The notes beneath the pieces were generated by a model, which saw only the letters and a list, made by a program, of their open reading frames with translations, made no database searches and was not told the origin of the DNA. Source: an uncultured Eubacteriales bacterium (lineage in GTDB: Bacteria > Bacillota > Clostridia > Oscillospirales > Acutalibacteraceae). Taken from it: a stretch of DNA of 23,859 bases. This document shows positions 6,661-13,703 of this stretch, piece after piece; the first letter of the stretch is position 1; the number at the start of each line of letters is the position of its first letter. The position numbers were made by a program, and so were the translations under genes. The stretch lies in assembly GCA_948762645.1 (NCBI GenBank), contig CAQBRY010000014.1, forward strand, positions 1 through 23,859, given 5' to 3'.

Positions 6661-6897
6661 ATGCTAAATGTACAAGATTATGTTAGACAAGCTGCTCAAA
6701 AATATGGATGGTTTAAATATTATTTGACTTTATGGCCTGCAAGAATTGGCACACATCCAAAAGAAGGATTAATGGATTTTATCAATTATGATAGTCGTAC
6801 AGAAGTAGAAGGAAAAAAGGTATGGGCGGAAATATATTATAATCGGCAACTTACGAAAGACGAATTAAATGAATATGAAATGGTAGCTGGATTTTAA
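6661..6897 (+). CDS. Hypothetical protein, mobile-element type
   Basis: 78 residues behind a strong AAGGAGG. The C-terminus LTKDELNEYEMV resembles short unnamed proteins often seen in Clostridia mobile elements, but no function is attached to them. The aromatic-rich N-terminal half (YGWFKYYLTLWPARIG) is not a clear membrane helix. Confidence 0.6.
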   Translation: MLNVQDYVRQAAQKYGWFKYYLTLWPARIGTHPKEGLMDFINYDSRTEVEGKKVWAEIYYNRQLTKDELNEYEMVAGF

Positions 6898-6915
6898 ATT
6901 AAAGGATAGTGGATT

Positions 6916-7164
6916 ATGGGAAAATTTACATCAGAACAAAAATTATTAAATTTAATTATGGAAGGATATTGGTGGAAATGTATTAGTAAAAAAAATGACA
7001 GATTTGCTGACAGAGATATTAATGATTTATTGGAAAAATTTATCAAAAGTTGCAAAACTACATATGATCCGTTTGATTTAAACAGATCAGTTTTAAATCT
7101 TATTAATTCTCAAAAACGAAAGTTATATAAAACAATGTTAAATAGTGGAATTTTGGAAAGGTAA
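6916..7164 (+). CDS. Hypothetical protein
   Basis: 82 residues, helical, with no domain recognised. AAAGGA lies at the right distance. The end of the gene provides the GGAAAGG ribosome site for the next gene. Confidence 0.55.
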   Translation: MGKFTSEQKLLNLIMEGYWWKCISKKNDRFADRDINDLLEKFIKSCKTTYDPFDLNRSVLNLINSQKRKLYKTMLNSGILER

Positions 7165-7171
7165 TAAAAAT

Positions 7172-7462
7172 ATGAAATTAAATAAAGAAAAATTTTTAAA
7201 AACGGAAGTAGGGGAGGAACTTAAGTGCTGTATTATCTCTTGGGACAAAGCCCTGGACTCTTGCCGAGTAAATGAATATTATACCGAAGAATATAAGCGC
7301 GGACGCAGGGTTGCCAACTGGTGTCAGGCTCAATGGGAAGTATATAAAATGGTACTACGACAATTCTTCAATATTGAATATAATTTTACTCGAACAAATG
7401 AATATTTTGGACTTGTAACTGATGATAATGATTGGTTATTTAAGATAAAAAGAATAAAATAA
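7172..7462 (+). CDS. Conserved hypothetical protein with atypical base composition
   Basis: 96 residues when started at the ATG at 7172, which has GGAAAGG 10 bp upstream; an in-frame ATG at 7145 inside the previous gene lacks this support. It is rich in Trp and Cys (CC at 18-19, WCQAQW in the middle) and ends in an FTRTNEYFGLV-type beta segment. Bases about 7210-7335 use far more G+C and codons such as GCC, CGC and CTG than any neighbour, as though acquired separately. I have an impression of similar small proteins in Clostridia elements but know no function. Confidence 0.65.
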   Translation: MKLNKEKFLKTEVGEELKCCIISWDKALDSCRVNEYYTEEYKRGRRVANWCQAQWEVYKMVLRQFFNIEYNFTRTNEYFGLVTDDNDWLFKIKRIK

Positions 7463-7504
7463 AAATTATAAAATGTATAAAAGAATGGAATAAGTGATGA
7501 TAAT

Positions 7505-7795
7505 ATGACAGAAATTAAAGAAGTTTATCGAAATGATGATATAATTGCTTATGATGGTGGCTTTAAAGATACTTTTGGAAATAAATTTTTTGTTGTTGTT
7601 GATGAAACATTACAAGAATTGCGCCTTTATAGTAGATATAAAGATTTTCATAAAAGACGTAATTCTTTAAATTGTATGAAGTTTAATTATGTATGGATTC
7701 CTGAATATGGAATTGTAATTAATATAACAGAAACAACAAAAAGAAAGATAGAAAATTTATTTCCAGGATATAAGCATACAGAATGGCAAGTTTAA
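7505..7795 (+). CDS. Hypothetical protein
   Basis: 96 residues, mostly predicted beta strands with alternating charged turns; no domain recognised. The ribosome site is weak (GTGATGATA). It ends about 30 bp before a terminator-like hairpin and is probably the last gene of its transcript. Confidence 0.55.
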   Translation: MTEIKEVYRNDDIIAYDGGFKDTFGNKFFVVVDETLQELRLYSRYKDFHKRRNSLNCMKFNYVWIPEYGIVINITETTKRKIENLFPGYKHTEWQV

Positions 7796-7822
7796 AAATG
7801 AAATAAATTTATAATTAGTTAG

Positions 7823-7856
7823 AGGGCATTAATAGAAATATTTATTAGTGCCTTTT
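7823..7856 (+). terminator. Intrinsic terminator candidate
   Basis: GGCATTAATA (7825-7834) pairs with TATTAGTGCC (7843-7852), one G-T wobble, around an 8-nt loop, and is followed by TTTT. It splits the run of small genes into two transcripts. Confidence 0.65.
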
Positions 7857-7916
7857 ATAGTGATTATAAGTATATAGTAAATGGAAAAATAAAAAGTGGA
7901 AAGGATGGTTTAAATT

Positions 7917-8447
7917 ATGGTAGATAAAACATTATTGGAGATGTTTACAGAACTTGCAAACAGTAAAAAAGCGGAGATTGTAGAATTACAACATATATAT
8001 ATGGCAAAACAAATTGAAAATGAAATAGTTCGTGAACGATTTAAAGAAGTATATAATAAGGTATTAGCAGAGAATTCTTTTTACTCTGATTGTAATTGTG
8101 AATGGATAAAAAAGGGGAAAATTTCTAAAATTTTTAAAGGTGATAGAATTCTTTCAAGTGACGATCAATGGTTTATGAGTACGGAAGATTATGATAAATT
8201 TTTGGAAATTTGCAGAAAAGAATTTTTTATTGTTGGTCTTACCGATGAGGAGGGAAGATACACAAGGGAAACTAACACAGAAAATCAATTAGATGATATT
8301 AAAGAAAAGTTAATTCGTTTGGCGGTAGAAATTTTACCAGATAATTTTCCTAATAAAAAATTATTAGAGGATGCTATTGAGTATAAATGTTATCAATCAT
8401 ATAAGACACGGGAAACACTTTTTGAATTAGTTATGAAACTGAGATGA
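7917..8447 (+). CDS. Hypothetical protein
   Basis: 176 residues. GGAAAGGA lies upstream. The N-terminal 55 residues form charged helices. The middle carries CNCEW, and there is a final helical domain of about 50 residues. No family recognised. The stop overlaps the ribosome site of the next gene, so the two are coupled. It is the first gene after the 7823-7856 terminator; I see no convincing promoter in the 60 bp between. Confidence 0.6.
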   Translation: MVDKTLLEMFTELANSKKAEIVELQHIYMAKQIENEIVRERFKEVYNKVLAENSFYSDCNCEWIKKGKISKIFKGDRILSSDDQWFMSTEDYDKFLEICRKEFFIVGLTDEEGRYTRETNTENQLDDIKEKLIRLAVEILPDNFPNKKLLEDAIEYKCYQSYKTRETLFELVMKLR

Positions 8448-8458
8448 GGGGTTATAAT

Positions 8459-8803
8459 ATGAAGGTTATAAAGCAGGCTGTAATGCCAAATGGAACAAAA
8501 ATTCAGTTAGAGGATTGGAGCGATAAAAATACAAAAGAATATTCTGAATTATATGGATTAATAATCGGTGCATATCCAATAGCAAAGAATACTGGGAAAT
8601 ATAGATGGATAGAAAGTGGTCAAACATTTAGACTTAGTATTCCCATGAATCAGTATAGAGGATATTCAAATGATGATGTAAAAGCGGATTTTGAAGCGTT
8701 GAAGAGTGGCGAAAAGTCGTTAGAAGATTTAGCGGATCATTTTTGGAACGGTGAAAAAGATATGTGGTTGTTTGGAATGAATGTTGAATATAAAGGATGG
8801 TGA
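8459..8803 (+). CDS. Hypothetical protein
   Basis: 114 residues from the ATG at 8459, chosen because GAGGGG (8446-8451) sits 7 bp upstream; an in-frame start at 8444 would overlap that site. The sequence looks alpha/beta, with MPNGTKIQLEDWS near the N-terminus and NQYRGYSNDDVKADF in the middle. No domain recognised. Confidence 0.6.
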   Translation: MKVIKQAVMPNGTKIQLEDWSDKNTKEYSELYGLIIGAYPIAKNTGKYRWIESGQTFRLSIPMNQYRGYSNDDVKADFEALKSGEKSLEDLADHFWNGEKDMWLFGMNVEYKGW

Positions 8804-8807
8804 TTGT

Positions 8808-8975
8808 ATGGCATATTATAGTAGTCCTAAAAAATATGAAATGGCAACGGGAAAACGATTTACGGAAAATTGTAGTTGTATCCATGTTACTGGAAGCATT
8901 AGAGGAATGGTTAAATTAGGATTCTGGAGTAAAGATAGCGACAAGGTAAGACATGGAAAGTGGATTTATCAGTAA
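8808..8975 (+). CDS. Small hypothetical protein
   Basis: 55 residues from the ATG at 8808, which has AAGGATGG 7 bp upstream; a longer in-frame form from 8781 would start inside the preceding gene. It is basic, with CSC at about 27-29 and HVTGSIRGMV. No function known. Confidence 0.5.
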   Translation: MAYYSSPKKYEMATGKRFTENCSCIHVTGSIRGMVKLGFWSKDSDKVRHGKWIYQ

Positions 8976-9019
8976 CCTTGAAACAATGGTTTTAAGTGGA
9001 AGAAAGGAGAAAATTTATT

Positions 9020-9295
9020 ATGACAAGAGCAGAATTTGAAAGTAAAACCTTTGAAGAGGTTATGGAGCAATTAAATGAAGAAAAAGACGATATAACAACA
9101 TATGAAATGTTAAAAGAATTTGCAGTTAGTAAAATTGAGGAAGATAATCTTTTTATTGCTATACATATTTTAGAAGCAATTAATAATGATTCAGCGGAAT
9201 GGTATATATATGATTATTGTATGGGGACACTCCAAACTCCATCTTCTGTTACCTGTAAAGAAGACATTGAACATGAATTTTCGTTTGATGATTAG
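9020..9295 (+). CDS. Conserved hypothetical protein, mobile-element type
   Basis: 91 residues from the ATG at 9020, with AAAGGAG at 9003-9009; the longer start at 8996 lacks a site. It is acidic and helical, with features I associate with small proteins of Firmicute integrative elements (MTRAEFESKTFEEV, then FIAIHILEAI and a C-terminal KEDIEHEF). No biochemical role is known for these. Confidence 0.6.
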   Translation: MTRAEFESKTFEEVMEQLNEEKDDITTYEMLKEFAVSKIEEDNLFIAIHILEAINNDSAEWYIYDYCMGTLQTPSSVTCKEDIEHEFSFDD

Positions 9296-9338
9296 TCAAT
9301 GGTTGAAATAATGACTTTAAGTGGAGGTTAAAAATTTT

Positions 9339-9527
9339 ATGGCACAAAAAGTAACGAAAGAAGAATTTTATAATACAATTAGTAAATTGGATGTAATTGT
9401 AACATTCAAGGGAGATAAAGGAGATTTTCTGTGGCAGATAGATTTTTGTCTTAGATATGGAAAAAGAGTTGGATATATAAAACCTATAGATACGTATGGA
9501 TTTTTTGAATATTATTTGGAAGATTAA
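9339..9527 (+). CDS. Small hypothetical protein
   Basis: 62 residues from the ATG at 9339 behind GGAGG (9323-9327); a GTG at 9321 overlaps that site and is less likely. Short alpha/beta sequence; no family recognised. Confidence 0.5.
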   Translation: MAQKVTKEEFYNTISKLDVIVTFKGDKGDFLWQIDFCLRYGKRVGYIKPIDTYGFFEYYLED

Positions 9528-9562
9528 TTTAATAAAAAATACATTTAATTATAGAGGTAGAT

Positions 9563-9739
9563 ATGAAGAAATATTATTATAACGTTACTGGGAAAAGCAA
9601 GCAAGAAGTTATGAATGAATTTGTTCGTATTTGTAAAGTTGGAACTTCAAGGGATTGTAGGATTTTTGTTGATGAAGCAAAAAGGCATGGTATTTCATAT
9701 GAAGAACTTTATGAATACAAACGAAGTATGGGCAAATAA
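9563..9739 (+). CDS. Very small hypothetical protein
   Basis: 58 residues (MKKYYYNVTGKSKQEVMNEF at the start, EYKRSMGK at the end), behind AGAGG at 9553-9557. It is basic and predicted beta-alpha-alpha. It fills the gap between two accepted genes with the same spacing and codon use, so I consider it real. Small proteins of this kind can be DNA-binding or anti-defence factors; nothing specific is visible. Confidence 0.6.
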   Translation: MKKYYYNVTGKSKQEVMNEFVRICKVGTSRDCRIFVDEAKRHGISYEELYEYKRSMGK

Positions 9740-9781
9740 ACTCAGAATTTTATATAAATAGTGTGATAAAAGGAGAATTAA

Positions 9782-10147
9782 ATGATATTATATGGGGTTA
9801 AAATAAATAAAAGTGCCATAAAAATATTTTCTATCGCTAAAATAAATAAATATAATTTAAAGGAAATAAATTCTTTATCTTTAAATAAATTAACAATAAT
9901 ATCTAGTTCTTTTGTCGATTTATATTTTAATTGTATGGGAATTGGTGAAAAAGTTATGATTGATGCTATTTTTCATGGTGTAAAGAATAATTCTCCCGAA
10001 ATTTATTTAAAAAATGCAATTCATTTTCGATTATTTGATTTGATAATAATGCATAAATTAAAAAATAAGATTGTTATAAATTTTGAAGATAAAATTATCT
10101 TTGCAAATGGAAATAGATCATATAATTTTGTTAAATGGGGAAAATAG
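9782..10147 (+). CDS. Hypothetical protein
   Basis: 121 residues behind AAAGGAG. Hydrophobic and Ile/Asn-rich, with alternating short strands (KLTIISSSFVDLYF, then KIVINFEDKIIFANG). No domain recognised and no clear membrane helix. Followed by the decayed stretch at 10190-10341. Confidence 0.55.
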   Translation: MILYGVKINKSAIKIFSIAKINKYNLKEINSLSLNKLTIISSSFVDLYFNCMGIGEKVMIDAIFHGVKNNSPEIYLKNAIHFRLFDLIIMHKLKNKIVINFEDKIIFANGNRSYNFVKWGK

Positions 10148-10189
10148 GCACAGAATTAATTTCTATTTTAAAATTATCTTATTATGTAA

Positions 10190-10341
10190 ATGATGATTAT
10201 TGAAAAGCAACCGAAGGAAATACGAAGAAAGCATTATTACAGTTTTTAGCATTAGCGTAAAATACGTCCTGATGAAATATAGTAAGTATATTAAAAAGCA
10301 GTAAAAATTGGATTCCAAAAGGAAATGGGGAATATAAATGA
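10190..10341 (+). pseudogene. Probable decayed small gene with several frameshifts
   Basis: No intact frame spans this interval, but coding-like fragments follow one another in different frames: EKQPKEIRRK from the ATG at 10190, KALLQFLALA, KIRPDEI, SKYIKK, and NWIPKGNGEYK ending at a TGA (10339-10341). That TGA overlaps the ATG of the next gene as ATGA, the junction expected of a once-intact operon gene. At least four indels would be needed. The family is not identified, and no ribosome site is visible at the start. The reading is by eye and moderate in strength. Confidence 0.4.
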
Positions 10342-10535
10342 ATATAGATATAATAACAAATAAATTAAAAGAATATTTATTATCTGACAAAGCAACAATA
10401 AATGATATAGAATTATTTCTTAATTATTCTATATCATCAGATGCTCTTGAAAGATTAGAAATTTATATTGATGAAGTAGTTGTTCAAATGCCAGATGAAA
10501 TTATCAAAAAATATTATGATAAATTTTGTGGATAA
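10338..10535 (+). CDS. Small hypothetical protein
   Basis: 65 residues, acidic and predicted all-helical (two long helices). An AAGGAAATGGGG stretch serves as ribosome site. No family recognised. Confidence 0.5.
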   Translation: MNIDIITNKLKEYLLSDKATINDIELFLNYSISSDALERLEIYIDEVVVQMPDEIIKKYYDKFCG

Positions 10536-10560
10536 AATTATGATTGAAAGGGATAAAATA

Positions 10561-10947
10561 ATGACTTTAAAATCAGAAAATCTTATTGAAATTACATGGC
10601 TTATTAAAGAATATATAACTAGTGAAGATATACAAATGGAGATGATTTCATATGCAGAACTAAAAGAAATTATTAATAATCTTTCGGATAAATTTGAAAC
10701 ATTATATTGTGATGCGGATTGGAATGAATTAAATTATTGTAATGAAATTGAAAAATTCACCAATAAAGAAATTGCATTAGAACTTTGGCATAGGTTCGGA
10801 AATGTACCATTAAATCCAGATACTGAAGAAATCGAAGAAGAATGGAATGGGTTTCCTGCCGAAACATTTCGTGAAGATATATGGAAATGGTTTGAAAGAA
10901 CTTTTGGTGTAAGTGTTGCAAAAGATTTAATGGGACAAGGAAAATAA
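10561..10947 (+). CDS. Hypothetical acidic protein
   Basis: 128 residues from the ATG at 10561, with GAAAGGG 8 bp upstream; in-frame starts at 10480 and 10540 are poorer, the first lying deep in the preceding gene. The C-terminal half has the pattern LWHRFGNVPLNP, then EEWNGFP, then REDIWKWFERTFGVSVA, which suggests a conserved compact domain, but I cannot name it. Strongly acidic, so a DNA-mimic role is possible but unsupported. Confidence 0.6.
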   Translation: MTLKSENLIEITWLIKEYITSEDIQMEMISYAELKEIINNLSDKFETLYCDADWNELNYCNEIEKFTNKEIALELWHRFGNVPLNPDTEEIEEEWNGFPAETFREDIWKWFERTFGVSVAKDLMGQGK

Positions 10948-10967
10948 AACAATAAAGGAGTAATATA

Positions 10968-11162
10968 ATGGCAAAATTTAAAGTGGAAATTGTAGAAACA
11001 TACAGAAGATATATAGAGATAGAATCATACAATGAGGATATGGCTTATCAAGAAGTTGATGATAAGATACAAGAAGGAATTATTAATCTTCCTTGTGATG
11101 GAGAAGGTTATGGATATGATAGGGAGTTATTTGTGTCAGAAATAAAAGAAAATAATAAATGA
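10968..11162 (+). CDS. DpnD/PcfM-like small protein
   Basis: 64 residues behind AAAGGAG. The start FKVEIVETYRRYIEIE followed by an E/D-rich helix and a GIINLPCDG turn fits the DpnD/PcfM family. Those are small proteins encoded beside DpnII restriction genes and on pCF10-type conjugative plasmids; their role is not known. Confidence 0.55.
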   Translation: MAKFKVEIVETYRRYIEIESYNEDMAYQEVDDKIQEGIINLPCDGEGYGYDRELFVSEIKENNK

Positions 11163-11176
11163 TTGGAGAATGAAAG

Positions 11177-11494
11177 ATGGCAAAAATAGATGTTATAAAT
11201 AATAAAATGGCAATGTTTATGCTATGTGAAGCAATAGGACAAGATAGGGATGTAATAAATGTTCAAGCAGATGAAAATGGATTATATGATGTAAAAATTA
11301 TATTTAATGGTCAAGAATTAAATGTAGAAAGATTTATAGAAAATTTATACAGAAGTTATCAAAATGAAGTAAAGAAGCAAGCTGCCGATTTATTGAGTAT
11401 AGAATATGATAAAATAATTAAAAAGGTTTATGAGATACAAGAGGCATTAGAACATCATAATAAAATTTTTGATGAAAAAGTTTATTCTTTTTAA
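11177..11494 (+). CDS. Hypothetical protein
   Basis: 105 residues behind GGAG. The N-terminal half is alpha/beta; residues about 55-100 are a charged helix that may be a coiled coil (EVKKQAADLL to EIQEALEHHN). No family recognised. Confidence 0.55.
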   Translation: MAKIDVINNKMAMFMLCEAIGQDRDVINVQADENGLYDVKIIFNGQELNVERFIENLYRSYQNEVKKQAADLLSIEYDKIIKKVYEIQEALEHHNKIFDEKVYSF

Positions 11495-11524
11495 TATCAT
11501 TAATATGGGAGAAAGGCGGGGATT

Positions 11525-11707
11525 ATGAATAAAGATTTTGAAAAAAGACATGAAAAACTGCTTGTAGAAGCTGAAAAGAGTCCTTTAGTGATATTATCTG
11601 CAGTGGAGAGTAGAGGAGGGTATATATGTAAAACTCAGCCATTCGTTACTTCCAGGGAAGAAATAAGGTGTACAGATAGGGCATTTATTGAAAAATATTG
11701 TCTATAA
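11525..11707 (+). CDS. Small hypothetical protein
   Basis: 60 residues behind GAAAGGCGGGG. It has a basic, helical N-terminus and Cys at 35, 49 and 59. No family recognised. It is the last of the small-gene series before the clamp gene. Confidence 0.5.
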   Translation: MNKDFEKRHEKLLVEAEKSPLVILSAVESRGGYICKTQPFVTSREEIRCTDRAFIEKYCL

Positions 11708-11853
11708 TGCTTAAAGGATAGGGGAAATGGGTAATTATTTAAAAATGAATCTTTCTGACAGAGAAACTATTTACTAGTGTATTTATATATATGAGATTAT
11801 CAAAACAGCAGATTATTTGAAAAAATTTAAACTATATAGCAAAGGAGATAAAA
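11708..11853 (+). other. Gap upstream of the clamp gene
   Basis: 146 bp without a supportable gene. It contains a 16-codon ORF from the ATG at 11727 (AGGGG upstream) that stops at TAG, and AT-rich sequence with no acceptable -35/-10 pair. The downstream gene has its own AAAGGAG. Confidence 0.4.
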
Positions 11854-13017
11854 ATGTTAAAGTTTACAATAGATTCGAAGGAATTAAAAACGATGATTGA
11901 TAAAAGTGTTGCCATTCTTAACAAAAAAGCATTAATTTCTTCATTAACAAAATTATATTTTAAAATAGAAACAGATGGAATTTTAAAAATATTAGGAACA
12001 GATTTAACAGATTTTGAACATTATGTAGAAATTAGAAGTGCTAATGCATGGAATATAATCCCAGGAGAGTTTGGAATTGATATTGATGATTTAAAGGTTA
12101 TTATTAAAATGAATGGTAATATCACTATTGAAGATATTAGTATAAAATCAGATTATAAGATAAAGGTAATATGTGGTAATAAGACTGTAACAATTCCCAA
12201 ATATGAGGATAAAAATGTTACTTTACCATTTTTAAATGATACAGAAGAATGTATTTTAACAGTAAAAGAAGCATGGTTATTAGATACTGTTACAAATTTA
12301 TTTTTTTACACAAGTAATAAAGAACATAAGACTTATCCAGTACATCAATCTTTTAATTTTAATACAAAAAATAAAAGAGTAGAAGCATTAAACGATTATA
12401 TGATTGGTATAAGAACTTTAGATGAAAAAGATATTAATAAAGAAAATGATAATTTAATATTACATAATATATGTGTACCAATATTTAAAAAAATATTGAA
12501 TAAAAAATCATTAGAAAATATTAAGTTATTACAAGATAATAGATATATAAAAGCACAAGGGAATGATTTTACATATATTACTAAAAGAATAAAGGGTACA
12601 TATTTAGATGTTGAAAAATTTTTAACAAAAGATTATAAATATTCTTTTAATGTAAACAGAAAAAATATATTGTCAATCATGAAATATAATTATGATTTAT
12701 TAAAAGGATTTGATAAAATCCCAGTAATATTATATAATAAAAACAATAAATTATATGCTTATTTCAAAACAAAAAAATATAAGGTAGTTGATATTATAGA
12801 AACTGAAAATATGCATATGAATGCGAATTTACATATTGGTTTTAATCCATATTATCTTGCTAATATTTTTAATATAATTGATGTAGATAATCCAATATGT
12901 AAAGGTATAGATAATAAATCACCATTGTTTATTTATGGAAAGAAATATATGTTTTTTATTATGTCAATGTATCTTAAAACTGAAGTTATAGAAGAAATGA
13001 AACAGAGCATTAATTGA
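11854..13017 (+). CDS. dnaN: DNA polymerase III beta sliding-clamp homologue
   Basis: 387 residues, the usual clamp length (three clamp domains of about 125 residues). It begins LKFTIDSKELKTMIDKSVAIL, like domain 1 of DnaN. Near the C-terminus it has GFNPYYLANIFNIID (from 329) and NKSPLFI (354-360), which correspond to the family's FNP-x-YL and SPL-x-I elements. The final lmPVRL-like strand is replaced by IMSMYLKTEV. The middle is very divergent. A clamp confers processivity on the replicative polymerase and recruits ligase and repair factors through a C-terminal pocket. On a mobile element it would support the element's own replication or redirect host factors. The gene is strongly AT-rich and stands alone in a loose transcription unit. 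Confidence 0.7.
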   Translation: MLKFTIDSKELKTMIDKSVAILNKKALISSLTKLYFKIETDGILKILGTDLTDFEHYVEIRSANAWNIIPGEFGIDIDDLKVIIKMNGNITIEDISIKSDYKIKVICGNKTVTIPKYEDKNVTLPFLNDTEECILTVKEAWLLDTVTNLFFYTSNKEHKTYPVHQSFNFNTKNKRVEALNDYMIGIRTLDEKDINKENDNLILHNICVPIFKKILNKKSLENIKLLQDNRYIKAQGNDFTYITKRIKGTYLDVEKFLTKDYKYSFNVNRKNILSIMKYNYDLLKGFDKIPVILYNKNNKLYAYFKTKKYKVVDIIETENMHMNANLHIGFNPYYLANIFNIIDVDNPICKGIDNKSPLFIYGKKYMFFIMSMYLKTEVIEEMKQSIN

Positions 13018-13072
13018 AATAAAGATACTTAATTAATTTGAGAAAATTTACATAAGAAATTAATAGTAAAAA

Positions 13073-13100
13073 CAAAAGTTTGATATTGAAACTTGTATTT
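13073..13100 (+). terminator. Weak hairpin after the clamp gene
   Basis: AAGTTT (13076-13081) pairs with AAACTT (13089-13094) around a 7-nt loop and runs into GTATTTTAT. It is short and AT-only apart from one pair, so it is only a possible terminator. The rest of the 140-bp gap (13018-13157) holds nothing else recognisable. Confidence 0.3.
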
Positions 13101-13157
13101 TATAAAAATAAATTATAGAATATAAGTGGTCATATATTGGAAAGGAATAGTAAAAAT

Positions 13158-13430
13158 ATGAATGAATTTGTAATTGAATGGATAAAAGGAGCAAGTTATG
13201 CAGGAGTTACGGCTCCATCGGGTACAGCTTTAAAAGCAAAATTGTATAGATTAGCAAAAGAAAATCCAAATGAAGTTAAAATTATAGTAGAAAATAATGA
13301 TGGTTCTATTTATGCACATATACCTATTAATTATGTAAAAATTAGTCCGCCTAGAAAAGTTTCAGAAGAACAAAGAGAGGCAGCAGGTGAAAGATTTAAA
13401 CAAATGTGGAAAAATAAAAAGGAGAATTAA
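13158..13430 (+). CDS. Conserved hypothetical protein
   Basis: 90 residues from the ATG at 13158, with GGAAAGGA upstream; a TTG at 13137 overlaps that site and is rejected. Sequence features are VIEWIKGASYAGVTAPSGTA, then KLYRLAKENPNEVKII, a beta pair, and a Lys/Arg-rich C-terminus. I have an impression of similar proteins on Firmicute mobile elements; no role known. Confidence 0.6.
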   Translation: MNEFVIEWIKGASYAGVTAPSGTALKAKLYRLAKENPNEVKIIVENNDGSIYAHIPINYVKISPPRKVSEEQREAAGERFKQMWKNKKEN

Positions 13431-13433
13431 TTT

Positions 13434-13631
13434 ATGGAATTTTTTCTGAGTGGTTTATTTATTATTGGATTTATTATCTATGTAAAATGGCAAGAAGGGA
13501 GTGCATCCAATTACTGTAATACTCACGAGATCGACTGGAAGAAGGCGAATGAAGATAAAACAATGCATGGATTATCGAATATGGAAGTTAATGCCAATAT
13601 AAAAAGTGGGAAGTATAACAAAAGTCATTAA
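13434..13631 (+). CDS. Small single-pass membrane protein
   Basis: 65 residues. Residues 2-18 (EFFLSGLFIIGFIIYVK) form one membrane segment, followed by a polar tail with NYCNTHEIDWKKANED and LSNMEVNANIKSGKY. It starts 3 bp after the previous stop. Bases about 13495-13550 are GC-richer than the surroundings. Function unknown. Confidence 0.6.
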   Translation: MEFFLSGLFIIGFIIYVKWQEGSASNYCNTHEIDWKKANEDKTMHGLSNMEVNANIKSGKYNKSH

Positions 13632-13649
13632 ATAATTAATGGCTTTTTT
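13620..13649 (+). terminator. Intrinsic terminator
   Basis: AGTCATTAA (13623-13631) pairs with TTAATGGCT (13636-13644), one wobble, with a 4-nt loop and a six-T tail. It overlaps the end of the small membrane protein gene. Confidence 0.8.
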
Positions 13650-13653
13650 ATTG

Positions 13654-13682
13654 TTGAAAAAAATTAAAAAAAATAGTATAAT
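13654..13682 (+). promoter_or_regulatory. Sigma-A promoter for the helicase/IbrAB/methyltransferase series
   Basis: TTGAAA (13654-13659) and TATAAT (13677-13682) with a 17-bp spacer, directly after the terminator. Transcription would start near 13689, leaving a very short leader that begins with the AGGAG ribosome site of the first gene. Confidence 0.8.
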
Positions 13683-13703
13683 AATAAAGGAGGAGAGAGG
13701 AAA

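Noticed and set aside
11727..11777. 16-codon ORF with AGGGG upstream, followed in frame by more open sequence after TAG
   Set aside because: Too short to support. Together with 21485 it raised the idea of TAG recoding, but several intact genes here (for example those ending at 3759, 9295 and 10147) use TAG as their normal stop.
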